Shown here: positions 27,884 through 36,892 of the stretch, piece after piece
Position numbering within the stretch: the first letter of the stretch is position 1
Layout of the letters: each line of letters begins with the position of its first letter
Assembly (NCBI GenBank): GCA_903945175.1
Contig: CAJAUM010000051.1
Coordinates: 1 to 64,000, forward strand
Direction: 5' to 3'
DNA length: 64,000 nucleotides
DNA from: an uncultured Bacteroidales bacterium
GTDB lineage: Bacteria > Bacteroidota > Bacteroidia > Bacteroidales > FEN-979
The notes under the pieces: generated by a model
Databases searched by the model: none
The model's input: only the letters and a program-made list of their open reading frames with translations
What the model was told of the DNA's origin: nothing
Translations under genes and position numbers: made by a program

Positions 27884-30800
27884 TTATTGTACCAACAGCT
27901 TCCGGGTCACCGAAAAGTCTTTCCCGACAACCTTCAGAAGGTAAAGTCCGGAAGCAAATCCGGAGATATCCATCGTAACCTCCCCGGCAGCGGCATGATT
28001 TGATGAAGTAAGGCGGAGTCCGCGACAATCGTATACTTCTATCGTATACGGATCTGCCACTATTTGCTCAACAGCAACACGTATCTGGCCATGCGCAGGA
28101 TTCGGATAAATCTTGATACCCACATGGCGTTGCTCCTCAGGAACTCCCAATGATCGGTTTCCCTGCGTAAACCACACCCCCCATTTGGCTTCCGAAATCA
28201 AGACGTTGGCATTGGTTGAGGCCGGATTGATTTTATCAGGCGACATCGCAATGGAAGCAATTACCGGAGACCCGCCAGAGAGGGCCGAAAAAATAATGAA
28301 GTCATCCAGCTTCGAATAATTGGGATAACTCAAAGTGGAACCATTTTTGAAAACCTCGACAAAATCACCGGTTTCGAGATTGGAGGCCAGCACACTCACA
28401 GAATTTGTGTTGGCATCCATGTAATCAAAGGCACATACAGTTGGTGAATTTTTGGATAAAGATGGATTACCGATGCTGACCCCTTCAGGAATCCCTGAGA
28501 CCAGCTTGAAAACATCGCCATTGCCCCAGCCGCCCGAACCATTATCCCAAACCCGCATGAAACTGATATCCCAATAATCAACATTCTGACCCGACGTAGA
28601 GCTATTCATCATATTATAGGCATCATACATGATGAACTCGCCGCTATAATCCCACTCAAGCGCATCAGCGTACAAAACATTGTTGGTCACCACCCCCTCC
28701 TGGGTAGTCGGATTGTACAGATGTGCCTTTACCCATTGTTGCTTCTGATAGCTGTAAAGAAAAATTGCAGAATCCTGAAACTCGGTAACGGCGGCTATTT
28801 TTGTCCCATCCTTCGAAATGGCCACATTCGACCAGATGGTCTCATCCTGAATCACGGTTTCCACGGGTTGACTGCCTAAGGTTATGGCATGCATTTTCTT
28901 GTCGGACCCAATAAAAACAGCAACACTTCCGTCATCCACAACACTTGGTTTATTCATAAGGGGAGTTGTAGAGATGGCTTGGAAATTTGTGGCTGTCGTT
29001 GAAGCTATGTACAATGAATTGGGGTCTCCTGAGGCCGTATTTATCGCCATGATATAGTCCTGCCCCGGATTTATGGGTAACTCGTTCTGGTAATTCCCTC
29101 CGCTTCCATCTGTAATTCCTACTTCATTAAAAGCAGCTTTCGCAGCATTGACCTCTGCAGAACCGTCACCATAAAGATCTTTTGCGGACTGCACAACAGC
29201 CAGGCGGCAATCAATAAATTGGGAAGACCTGGTTAAATATTGAAACAGCGCTCTGAAAAAAGTCTTTTCCCCCTTTTCCATCCCGACAGCGGTGACATAT
29301 TTATAAAAGGCAAAATTGACAATCCCGCTGTTGATATGAACTCCGCCGTTATCCTCTGTTCCTGTGTACATCTCACTCACAGAAGCAGGCTGATATCCCG
29401 GATCATTTAAACTTGAACCTCCGTTGTGGGGATTGGACATGTCGCGCAAACATCCTGTAGGGTATACGCCTGGTTTGACAATATCTTCCCCTATTTTCCA
29501 GTTCAACCGTTCGACAACGGCGCCGGAAATATCTGAAAATGCTTCATTCAGCGCCCCTGACTCATTCTGGTACTCCAGGTTGGCAGATGCTTCATCAAAT
29601 GCATGACCCATTTCATGGGCACTTACATCAAGGGCTCCGGCAAGGGGTTTAAAATGGGTATCCCCATTGCCATAAACGATGCAAACGCCATTCCAGTAAG
29701 CGTTATCCATTCCACTCCCGTTATCTTCGGTTGCGTTGATGATACTGAAGACAGATCCACCCTTGTTATTCCAGGAATTTTTGTCGTGGGTGGTTCTGAA
29801 ATATTCATAGGTAACCCCGGCATTGTATTGTGAAGAGATGACTTTCGGGTTCCAGGTGTTGTTCGTGGAGGAAGCAATGGCAGGGTTGAATCCCTGAACC
29901 GAAGGACTGGTGTAGTTTGCATCATAGACGCGCATGGTGCCCTCTTGGTTTTGAGGGTTGAACATGGGTCTTGATACGTCGATCACATAATAAGTTCCTC
30001 CCTCCAGGTAAGCATGAACGGTCCTGTTCACCCCATTCAGGTCCACGCCGTTGGCTGTCACATCCCCATCCGTTTGGGTGTTGTTGAAAAAGTGGAGGAT
30101 GGCTCCCGTTTTGGCATCAACGAAGTATTCCCAGCGCTCGAGGAAATTTGGCCTCAGGGTGATGTGCCAGGTGAGATATTGCTGCCGCGGATCACGGTTC
30201 TTCGGGTAGATGACGAGCTCCCGGATCGGTTCGCTGTAGTTGAGCATTGATTTTTGCCCGGCATCAAGTTCATGCATGGTTGTTCGTTTTGACACATCAC
30301 TGGTTGCCGTCATTTGGGCCTGGAATGAACTTATTGAAGGGTGAATGTCAGAAAAGGTTGCCGTAGGGTAGGTGGTTCCGTTAAACAAGCTGATTTGGTC
30401 TCCGGAAGAATGAAGGTAGATTTCACCCCCGTAAACCGGAATTCCTTGGTAAACCTGCTGCATTTTGACATGGCTGATACCCAGATCATCCGATTGCTGG
30501 CTTTTGACTGCGAATTCCTTCCGCACATCTTTTATCCTGAGATCAGCCTGCAGTGCCCCGAGGTATTCAAAACAGGCCTCTTCCAGGTTGCCTGAAGATT
30601 TCAGGTTAATGTTCATGGCATTGGCCAGTTTCCCCGAAAGAAAAATTAGCTGCCCGTTCTGATTAAAATGCCTTTCTCCAAAATCTTGCTTATCCTTTGA
30701 AAAAGAGGGCAATGGATGTCCGATGGGTTTGAATGTAGAAGCGTTGTTTAACCTGGAGTCCTGGGATCCTGCAACTCCGGGAATGGGCTGAACCTGCTTT

Positions 30801-30925
30801 GGCATAAATCCTGCCGATTTTGCCGATTTTGCCTTGATCGAAAATGGATTGGGTTGACCCGAAGCAGCCGGGGGTAGCAGGATGAACAGCGTGAATATAG
30901 CTAGAAAAAGTATTTGATTTTTCAT
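27884..30925 (-). CDS. Secreted thermolysin-family (M4) metallopeptidase with T9SS domain
   Basis: The 1013-residue protein starts with a signal peptide (1-24), then an FTP/PepSY propeptide (about 60-290), and an M4 catalytic domain. Zinc ligands are in H437-E-M-G-H441 and the downstream Glu of GALNEAFSD; the transition-state His is in GGVHINSGI. After the catalytic domain comes a region with beta-propeller-like blades (about 640-930) and a T9SS type A sorting domain (IYPNPAHGQIRV...GLYLLKVVGKDFS). It is predicted to be an exported, self-processing protease. A short lipoprotein gene lies 18 bases upstream on the same strand and may be co-transcribed. Confidence 0.93.
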   Translation of the reverse strand: MKNQILFLAIFTLFILLPPAASGQPNPFSIKAKSAKSAGFMPKQVQPIPGVAGSQDSRLNNASTFKPIGHPLPSFSKDKQDFGERHFNQNGQLIFLSGKLANAMNINLKSSGNLEEACFEYLGALQADLRIKDVRKEFAVKSQQSDDLGISHVKMQQVYQGIPVYGGEIYLHSSGDQISLFNGTTYPTATFSDIHPSISSFQAQMTATSDVSKRTTMHELDAGQKSMLNYSEPIRELVIYPKNRDPRQQYLTWHITLRPNFLERWEYFVDAKTGAILHFFNNTQTDGDVTANGVDLNGVNRTVHAYLEGGTYYVIDVSRPMFNPQNQEGTMRVYDANYTSPSVQGFNPAIASSTNNTWNPKVISSQYNAGVTYEYFRTTHDKNSWNNKGGSVFSIINATEDNGSGMDNAYWNGVCIVYGNGDTHFKPLAGALDVSAHEMGHAFDEASANLEYQNESGALNEAFSDISGAVVERLNWKIGEDIVKPGVYPTGCLRDMSNPHNGGSSLNDPGYQPASVSEMYTGTEDNGGVHINSGIVNFAFYKYVTAVGMEKGEKTFFRALFQYLTRSSQFIDCRLAVVQSAKDLYGDGSAEVNAAKAAFNEVGITDGSGGNYQNELPINPGQDYIMAINTASGDPNSLYIASTTATNFQAISTTPLMNKPSVVDDGSVAVFIGSDKKMHAITLGSQPVETVIQDETIWSNVAISKDGTKIAAVTEFQDSAIFLYSYQKQQWVKAHLYNPTTQEGVVTNNVLYADALEWDYSGEFIMYDAYNMMNSSTSGQNVDYWDISFMRVWDNGSGGWGNGDVFKLVSGIPEGVSIGNPSLSKNSPTVCAFDYMDANTNSVSVLASNLETGDFVEVFKNGSTLSYPNYSKLDDFIIFSALSGGSPVIASIAMSPDKINPASTNANVLISEAKWGVWFTQGNRSLGVPEEQRHVGIKIYPNPAHGQIRVAVEQIVADPYTIEVYDCRGLRLTSSNHAAAGEVTMDISGFASGLYLLKVVGKDFSVTRKLLVQ

Positions 30926-30943
30926 AGAATGTGGGTTTTAAGG

Positions 30944-31360
30944 TTAAAAAATGGTCATCAGGTAATTATAGAATTCCTTTATGGCTTCAGGTGTTTTTAC
31001 CCCTGATTCACCCCACTTGATCTCATTTGACCTGGGTGGTTGTTTAATGAGGATGTAATAGGTCATGTTGCCCGGATGGTTGAATTTCAGGGTTGCCAGG
31101 CCCAGATCATCGACCTTATTAAATATTTCATGGGTCTCCGGTTTTTTAATTTTTTTTAATGCTTTCCATTCTCCTTTAACCCCTTTGCTGAGAAATAGCT
31201 GACCATTATCCAGCAGGCTGTACTCCCTGATCATTCCGCTCACACCACCACTGCTGCCAATGATAAGCTGGGATTTACCATAGTTTTTGGGCGTGTATTG
31301 GGCCGATTTACATGAAAAAAGCGCGGGCAGAAGGCAAAGAAGGAGAAGATAATTTTTCAT
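30944..31360 (-). CDS. Small lipoprotein of unknown function
   Basis: The 138-residue protein has a lipoprotein signal (PALFSC, Cys17). The mature part is a compact alpha/beta sequence with SQLIIGSSGGVSGMIREYSL and a C-terminal EFYNYLMTIF. I do not recognise a characterised family. The position, 18 bases before the M4 peptidase gene, is compatible with an inhibitor, chaperone or simply a co-transcribed neighbour; none is shown by sequence. Confidence 0.75.
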   Translation of the reverse strand: MKNYLLLLCLLPALFSCKSAQYTPKNYGKSQLIIGSSGGVSGMIREYSLLDNGQLFLSKGVKGEWKALKKIKKPETHEIFNKVDDLGLATLKFNHPGNMTYYILIKQPPRSNEIKWGESGVKTPEAIKEFYNYLMTIF

Positions 31361-31431
31361 CTTTATTCATTTATTGTATAAAGTAATGCGAAGATAATAT
31401 AATGTATTATTTAGACCAAATAAAATAGTAT

Positions 31432-31439
31432 TATATTTG
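31432..31439 (+). promoter_or_regulatory. -7 promoter box (TATATTTG) for the acyl-CoA synthetase gene
   Basis: A TAnnTTTG match. It overlaps the TTG at 31437 that would begin the longest frame, so that frame cannot be the translated one, and the ATG at 31464 is preferred. Confidence 0.55.
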
Positions 31440-31463
31440 TGTTCGAAACATCTTTTTCATCAC

Positions 31464-33371
31464 ATGAAAAATCTTTTGGATTTCTTCCACCAGAGCGTTG
31501 ACAGGTTCCATGATAATGTTTATTTATGGGAAAACTGGGGCCATGGTTATACCGGAATGACCTATGGGGAGACCAAAGAGCAGGTTTATCGTTTTGCAGC
31601 AGGCCTCATGTCGCTGGGTGTTAAAGGGGGCGACCGGATTGCCCTTTTATCTGATGCAAGAAATGATTGGGTCATCAGTGAATTGGGAATCCTGTTCTGC
31701 GGGGCGGTGAATGTCCCCCTCGCGGTGCGCATGAATGAACCCGAAGAGATCAGATTCAGACTGAACCATTCTGAAGCACGCATGGTGATCGTTTCCGGAG
31801 GCCAGATCAGCAAAATCAGGAAGAACAGGGAACAACTGCCTTTACTTGAAAAGATCATCGTTCTGGATGAGCTTTCGCCTGATTCATCTGATGAGATCAT
31901 GTTCCAGGCCGTTTTGAAAGCAGGCGACCTGTTTCTTGCTGCGCATCAGGATGCATTTCAAGCGCGCATGGCCTCCGTTCTTCCTGATGATTATGCAAAC
32001 ATCAGCTATACTTCAGGTACAACTGCCGATCCGAAAGGGATCATCCTGACGCATCGGAATTATGTAACCAACATTCAGCAAAGTTATTCTTTGATGGATA
32101 TCGGCGATGACTTTACAACCTTGCTGATCCTTCCCTGGGACCATGCTTTTGCCCATACCGCCGGCATCTACTGTTTTATGGGAAAAGGAGCCTCCATTGC
32201 TTCTGTTCAGGGCGGAAAAACCTACATGGAAACATTGAAGAATATTCCGAAAAACATAAAGGAAATAAGGCCCCATCTGCTTTTTACTGTTCCAGTGCTG
32301 GCTAAAAACTTCAGAAAAAATATCCAGAAATCCATCAAATCCGCTGGGGCGCTGAGTGAATTCCTTTTTAATGTTGCTTTGAAAATTGCCTATGTATTCA
32401 ATGGCTGTGGATATGATAAAGGGAGAGGCTTCAGATTTCTCTTGTGGCCGGTAAACAAATTCTTTGACTTTTTGATCTTTAAGAAAATCCGCGAAGGATT
32501 TGGTGGCAGGCTTCAGTTTTTTATTGGAGGCGGCGCTTTGCTGGATATTGATTTGCAGAAATTCTTTTATGCCATCGGCATCCCCATGTTACAAGGATAT
32601 GGTTTGACGGAGGCCTCGCCCCTTATTTCATCGAATGCAATCCATCGGCACAAACTCGGCTCATCCGGAAATGTTGTAGCCAACCTTGAATTAAAGATCT
32701 GTGATGAAAATGGAAAAACGAGGATGACAGGTGAAAAAGGAGAAATAGTGATCAAAGGGGAGAACGTCATGGCGGGTTACTGGATGAATGAGGATGCAAC
32801 CCGGAATTCTATCAAAGAGGACTGGCTGCATACCGGCGATTTGGGTTATATTGATCATGACGGATTTCTATACGTGCTCGGCCGATTCAAAAGTCTACTC
32901 ATTGCCGATGACGGAGAGAAATACAGTCCGGAAGGGATGGAGGAGGCCTTTACCTCACAATCAGTATTCATTGACCAGTGTATGCTGTATAACAACCAGA
33001 ATCCCTATACCATAGCGCTTGTGGTTCCGAACAGGGAGACCTTATTGCAATACCTGGCCGGGAAGGATGTTGATCCCCGATCAATGGCGGGAACCAAGGC
33101 CGCGCTGGAAAAAATCAAACAGGAATTTCAGGAGTACCGGAGTGAAAACAGGTATGGATCCATGTTTCCCCAGCGGTGGTTACCATCAGCGATTGCCGTT
33201 CTTGACGCGGGTTTCACGGAGGAAAACCATTTAATCAATTTTCAAATGAAGATTGTCCGCGGCAAAGTGGTGGAACAATACCACGGGCGGATTGATTTCT
33301 TGTATACGCCTGAAGGAAAGGATATTCAGAATGAGAAAAACAGGATGGCCATGCAAAAATTATTGGGCTGA
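31464..33371 (+). CDS. AMP-binding long-chain acyl-CoA synthetase
   Basis: This adenylate-forming enzyme of 635 residues activates fatty acids to acyl-CoA. The P-loop YTSGTTADPKGIILTHRN (about 190), the GYGLTEASP motif (about 380) and the hinge HTGDLGYIDHDGFLYVLGR (about 455) are intact. The length and the insertion containing a basic, hydrophobic segment (about 290-340) fit the long-chain FadD15/ACSL-type branch. The enzyme is probably cytoplasmic or peripherally membrane bound. It is transcribed alone, converging with the serine hydrolase gene 20 bases away. Confidence 0.9.
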   Translation: MKNLLDFFHQSVDRFHDNVYLWENWGHGYTGMTYGETKEQVYRFAAGLMSLGVKGGDRIALLSDARNDWVISELGILFCGAVNVPLAVRMNEPEEIRFRLNHSEARMVIVSGGQISKIRKNREQLPLLEKIIVLDELSPDSSDEIMFQAVLKAGDLFLAAHQDAFQARMASVLPDDYANISYTSGTTADPKGIILTHRNYVTNIQQSYSLMDIGDDFTTLLILPWDHAFAHTAGIYCFMGKGASIASVQGGKTYMETLKNIPKNIKEIRPHLLFTVPVLAKNFRKNIQKSIKSAGALSEFLFNVALKIAYVFNGCGYDKGRGFRFLLWPVNKFFDFLIFKKIREGFGGRLQFFIGGGALLDIDLQKFFYAIGIPMLQGYGLTEASPLISSNAIHRHKLGSSGNVVANLELKICDENGKTRMTGEKGEIVIKGENVMAGYWMNEDATRNSIKEDWLHTGDLGYIDHDGFLYVLGRFKSLLIADDGEKYSPEGMEEAFTSQSVFIDQCMLYNNQNPYTIALVVPNRETLLQYLAGKDVDPRSMAGTKAALEKIKQEFQEYRSENRYGSMFPQRWLPSAIAVLDAGFTEENHLINFQMKIVRGKVVEQYHGRIDFLYTPEGKDIQNEKNRMAMQKLLG

Positions 33372-33390
33372 CCCTCATTCATTGTTTACA

Positions 33391-34743
33391 TTATTTCACA
33401 GTGCGTATAATATCCCCTAAAAGCATGTCGAAATTCATTCCCCCTTCTGATTTTGGTGAATTTCCAACCACCACAATGATGAGATCCCTGGATGGGATGA
33501 TAAATATCCGTTGACCGTTATATCCGTTGCATGAAATCATGTCGGGTGGGGCAGATGGATAATATTTTCCCCTGTTTAACCAAAAGGAGGAGCCATAACT
33601 GCCCTTGCTGTCCGACGACGGCTGGGTTGTATAACGCACCCACCCCTCTGGTAACATGCGTTCGCCATTGAAAACGCCATCCTGAAGGTAAAGCAGGCCA
33701 AACCGGGCATAATCACGTACAGTCGCAAAAATATAGGATGAACCCACCTGGGTTCCGGTCGGATCAACCTCGAACAGCGCATCATGCATGCCGATTTTAT
33801 TGAATAAGCGGGTATGGATATAAGCCCAGTATTGATCATCCCGATCGAATTTTTTTCGCATCAGTTCACTAACGATATTGGTCGAGCCGGATGAATAATA
33901 CCAATGGCTTCCGGCTGGAAATTCCATGGACTGGTTGGAGGCAAAATCAGCAAAATTCAGATTTTCGTAAAGCATCAGCGTTACATCCGACCTGTTGCCG
34001 TAATCCTCATTCCAACGAAGCCCGCTTTTCATCTGCATGAGGTGGTTTATGGTAATGTGCCTGCGATCATCGTTTTGCCAGGCTGGAATTCCGGCCGGTT
34101 GATCAAGGGCCAGCTTCCCCTCCATAACCATGATCCCGGCCATGGCATTGGTAAAACTTTTGGCCATCGACCAGCTTAAAAAACGGGTTTTTTTATTGAA
34201 TCCCGGTTTGTATTTTTCTGCAACGGGAATCCCTTTGTGAATTACGATAAATCCATAGACATGGCCGTTGTAACCATCCTCCGTCATCAATTTTCGGGAT
34301 ATTTCCGCTAATTTCACCTTGTCAATTCGCGTATTTGTTTCTGGTATGATATTTCCAAGAGGCCATGCCATGGTATCCGGGTCAAAGCATAAAGCCGGAA
34401 GGGAAGGAAATTTTATTTTACCCAAGGCATATTCATCCGTGCCACGCAGCAAGGTACTTCCAAATCCTTCCCGGAAGATGGCCTTGGATTTGCCCCATAA
34501 AAAGCGGCTTGTCACGGTCTTTTCCCGGTAATTCACCTCGTTATGTGCAAATTGAATGAAGGAAAAATGGAGATCGGTTGCCTCCACATCCACAGCCTGG
34601 CGGTGGGAGATAAAAACCGCAGAGCACAGGTATTTCGCTGAATAACCTGTAATGATCGGAAGCAAAGAATTCAGGTAGATTACACCCCAGGTTAAAAAGG
34701 CGGGGAAAAGCACACCCAGAACAATGAAAATTCGTTTTTTCAT
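33391..34743 (-). CDS. Membrane-anchored serine hydrolase (beta-lactamase class C fold)
   Basis: The 450-residue protein has one N-terminal membrane segment (about 4-24) and a penicillin-binding/class C beta-lactamase fold. The SxxK motif is SMAK in SWSMAKSFTNA, the Tyr motif is YSSGST, and the third motif region is NGYNGQRIFIIPSRD. This family (COG1680) includes esterases, D-aminopeptidases and 6-aminohexanoate hydrolases, so the substrate is open and antibiotic resistance should not be assumed. Confidence 0.87.
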   Translation of the reverse strand: MKKRIFIVLGVLFPAFLTWGVIYLNSLLPIITGYSAKYLCSAVFISHRQAVDVEATDLHFSFIQFAHNEVNYREKTVTSRFLWGKSKAIFREGFGSTLLRGTDEYALGKIKFPSLPALCFDPDTMAWPLGNIIPETNTRIDKVKLAEISRKLMTEDGYNGHVYGFIVIHKGIPVAEKYKPGFNKKTRFLSWSMAKSFTNAMAGIMVMEGKLALDQPAGIPAWQNDDRRHITINHLMQMKSGLRWNEDYGNRSDVTLMLYENLNFADFASNQSMEFPAGSHWYYSSGSTNIVSELMRKKFDRDDQYWAYIHTRLFNKIGMHDALFEVDPTGTQVGSSYIFATVRDYARFGLLYLQDGVFNGERMLPEGWVRYTTQPSSDSKGSYGSSFWLNRGKYYPSAPPDMISCNGYNGQRIFIIPSRDLIIVVVGNSPKSEGGMNFDMLLGDIIRTVK

Positions 34744-35077
34744 GCGAATAGCATATCACTCATTCTTTCTGTTCCGCATTAATTAAACTGTTTGCGGCAT
34801 TATTGTAAGCATAATCGATTAGGCTCAGCGTATCATTGTGCGCACTGTCCCCTCATGACTCCAGGCATTCATCCCATGGTGAGCGAAAGATACGACGAAA
34901 AAGTAAAATTTTCGTACAGACAACCTGCATAAAATAAAAAAAAGTCATGCTAAATAATTGTTCAATTCTGGATTCGTAAAATAAGTGATTTTCATATTTA
35001 TTGACCTAATATAATAATATTTCATAAAGAATAAGAGTTTTTCATACTTTTGCAATAAGCAATTTTCACAAACCATT
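34744..35077. other. 334-bp intergenic region, AT-rich on the right
   Basis: The left part (34744-34890) shows nothing I can interpret. At 34891-34916 an imperfect inverted repeat of the form TACGA..GAAA..TTTTCGTA could be a hairpin. The right part (from about 34975) is strongly AT-rich and contains the AATAAGnnnTTTTCA repeats and the Fic promoter. No RNA gene is recognised. Confidence 0.6.
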
Positions 35078-35118
35078 ATGAAAAACAACAACATTTCACA
35101 AGAGATAAGTGTTTTTCA
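34980..35118 (+). promoter_or_regulatory. Four AATAAGnnnTTTTCA repeats around the Fic promoter (candidate operators)
   Basis: The motif occurs at 34980-34995, 35030-35045, 35054-35069 and, as GATAAGTGTTTTTCA, at 35104-35118 inside the coding start. Start-to-start distances are 50, 24 and 49 bases, near multiples of one 24.5-base unit. Two copies flank the -7 box. A looser copy is at 35013-35025. The arrangement resembles a multi-site operator. Confidence 0.5.
35045..35052 (+). promoter_or_regulatory. -7 promoter box (TACTTTTG) for the Fic gene
   Basis: A TAnnTTTG match lies 25 bases before the ATG at 35078, directly between two of the repeated motifs. Confidence 0.55.
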
Positions 35119-36613
35119 GGGAAGAACAGTTCCTGAGGAGGGCACATTGGTGGGATATGGGGCAATAATTACCGCATATAAACTTCCAGTTCCTACCCCG
35201 ATACAACTTGCTTTAATCAGCAGAAAGCATAGGCAGTACAAAGCTGATGGATGGCTGGTTTTTACTACAAGGCACCAACCTGAAGATAACTTATACTCCC
35301 ACCTTGTCTTTGCTTTAAAATATGAAGGGGTTAACATATTAGCATTTAAGAAGCTATTTGAAGCGACACAGCCCAGTATTATCGAAGAATGGATTCGTAA
35401 AGAGCCGCAGAGCCAGTACGGTCGGAGAATCTGGTTTCTTTATGAATGGCTTATGCAGAAGTCATTACAGGTTCCCGATCTGCGTGAAGGAAATTACATT
35501 CCACTGTTAGATGAAAAGCAACAGTACGCAAGTCCAAAAAGCATTAATTCAAGCCGACACCGAATTAAGAACAACCTGACAGGGAATGTTAACTTTTGTC
35601 CGCTCATTAGTAAAACCGTTAAACTTGAGCGTTATATTGCAGAAAACCTTGCCGATAAAAACAGTATTTCCATTAGTGGAGTGCATAAGGATATATTATT
35701 GCGGATGTCGGCATTTCTGTTACTGAAAGATTCGAAGGCATCCTTTACGATTGAAGGCGAAAATCCCACCCAAAACAGGGCTGTTCGGTGGGGTAAAGCC
35801 ATCGGTCAGGCAGGAAGTAAACCTCTTAGCAAAGAAGAGCTGCTCAGGTTACAACAAATAGTAATTGATGACAACCGATTTGTTCAGATGGGGTATCGCA
35901 GTGAAGGCGGCTTTATTGGAGAACACGACCGTAATACTGGCGAGCCAATTCCCGAACATATCTCTGCCAGATGGCAGGATATTGAAAAACTGATGGGGGG
36001 ACTGCTGGAATCTGCCAAGCAAATGGAATCCACATCTTTCAACCCAGTTCTAACGGCAGCTCTGATAGCTTTTGGTTTCATATTTATTCATCCGTTTGTT
36101 GATGGTAATGGAAGGCTACATCGATATTTGATTCATCACATATTAACAACGATGAAATTTACTCCGCAAGGCATAATTTTTCCAGTGTCTGCTGCCATTT
36201 TAGAACGCATTTCTGATTACCGAAAAGTATTGGAAACTTATTCGCATCCCATACTTGATTTTATTCAATGGAAGAAGACCCCAAAAAACAACGTGGAGGT
36301 TCTGAACGACACCTTAGATTACTATCGATATTTTGATGCCACGGCGCAAACTGAATTTTTGTTTGAATGCGTTGATTATACAATCAGCACCATCATACCT
36401 GATGAAGTAGCCTATTTGGAGAAATTCGATGCAATGAAAGTGTGGCTGGATGATCATTTTCAAATGCCAGACAAGACTATTGCACTTTTAATAAGGTTTT
36501 TGGCTCAAAACAATGGCAAGTTCTCCCAAAGAGCCAAAGAAAAAGAATTTATCACCATCACTGAGAAAGAAGTAAAAAACATCGAAGAAGCATACAATGA
36601 ATTTTTTGGATGA
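35078..36613 (+). CDS. Fic-domain AMP-transferase (class II, self-inhibited)
   Basis: The 511-residue protein carries the Fic motif HPFVDGNGRLHR (about 338-349), complete for AMP transfer from ATP to a target hydroxyl. The inhibitory motif S-x-x-x-E-G is seen before it as S222-F-T-I-E226-G227, which makes it a class II Fic with an N-terminal inhibitory helix, normally silent until released. The N-terminal 200 residues and the C-terminal 100 residues have no motif I recognise. Codon use is AT-rich compared with neighbours, and the gene lies right beside an integrated element but outside its left repeat. No antitoxin gene is adjacent, as expected when inhibition is internal. Confidence 0.88.
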   Translation: MKNNNISQEISVFQGRTVPEEGTLVGYGAIITAYKLPVPTPIQLALISRKHRQYKADGWLVFTTRHQPEDNLYSHLVFALKYEGVNILAFKKLFEATQPSIIEEWIRKEPQSQYGRRIWFLYEWLMQKSLQVPDLREGNYIPLLDEKQQYASPKSINSSRHRIKNNLTGNVNFCPLISKTVKLERYIAENLADKNSISISGVHKDILLRMSAFLLLKDSKASFTIEGENPTQNRAVRWGKAIGQAGSKPLSKEELLRLQQIVIDDNRFVQMGYRSEGGFIGEHDRNTGEPIPEHISARWQDIEKLMGGLLESAKQMESTSFNPVLTAALIAFGFIFIHPFVDGNGRLHRYLIHHILTTMKFTPQGIIFPVSAAILERISDYRKVLETYSHPILDFIQWKKTPKNNVEVLNDTLDYYRYFDATAQTEFLFECVDYTISTIIPDEVAYLEKFDAMKVWLDDHFQMPDKTIALLIRFLAQNNGKFSQRAKEKEFITITEKEVKNIEEAYNEFFG

Positions 36614-36655
36614 CACCCTTCCTCTTGATCCATACCTTACCTCTGATCGATGGTC

Positions 36656-36690
36656 AAAAAAAAAAGTCAGCTAAAATGCTGACTTTTTGT
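36656..36690. terminator. Bidirectional hairpin terminator next to the left att copy
   Basis: AAAAAGTCAGC and GCTGACTTTTT form an 11-bp stem around a 6-base loop, with A runs on the left and T runs on the right. On the minus strand it sits directly behind the displaced tRNA 3' end, so it is probably the original terminator of the initiator tRNA gene. On the plus strand it can end the Fic transcript. Confidence 0.75.
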
Positions 36691-36703
36691 GTAGCGGGGA
36701 CAG
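36691..36703. repeat. Left attachment-site copy (13 bp, displaced tRNA 3' end)
   Basis: GTAGCGGGGACAG is identical to 41825-41837, where it forms the 3' acceptor end and part of the T stem of the tRNA gene. This copy has no tRNA around it, as expected for the distal end of an element integrated in a tRNA gene. Confidence 0.8.
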
Positions 36704-36810
36704 CTACATAACCATAAAATATTGACCGGCTAAAAGCAATATAAATCAATGATTTAGCATTTTTCAAAGTCAGTTGTTTTCCCTTTATTTCCTATATTTT
36801 GCTTTATTTT

Positions 36811-36834
36811 GTTACTATATCGTTACCAAGTAAC
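36811..36834 (+). promoter_or_regulatory. Left arm-type recombinase/regulator binding site candidate
   Basis: GTTACTATATCGTTAC (36811-36826) runs into the inverted repeat GTTAC-CAA-GTAAC (36822-36834). The 16-bp part recurs with one mismatch at 41760-41775. It overlaps the region upstream of the integrase -7 box, so binding would also repress the integrase gene. Confidence 0.6.
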
Positions 36835-36844
36835 AAAGTTGTAT

Positions 36845-36852
36845 TATCTTTG
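36845..36852 (+). promoter_or_regulatory. -7 promoter box (TATCTTTG) for the integrase gene
   Basis: A perfect TAnnTTTG match lies 40 bases before the ATG at 36893 and 10 bases after the arm-type repeat. Confidence 0.6.
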
Positions 36853-36892
36853 TGATAACAAAGGAAAAGAATAATACATAAAAAGCAACAAT

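Noticed and set aside
33391-34743. Antibiotic-resistance beta-lactamase
   Set aside because: The motifs place it in the broad serine hydrolase family with an N-terminal membrane anchor; no evidence points to beta-lactam hydrolysis.
34744-34890. Small RNA gene or ORF in the gap before the Fic gene
   Set aside because: No open frame, tRNA-like fold or terminator was found in this part of the gap.
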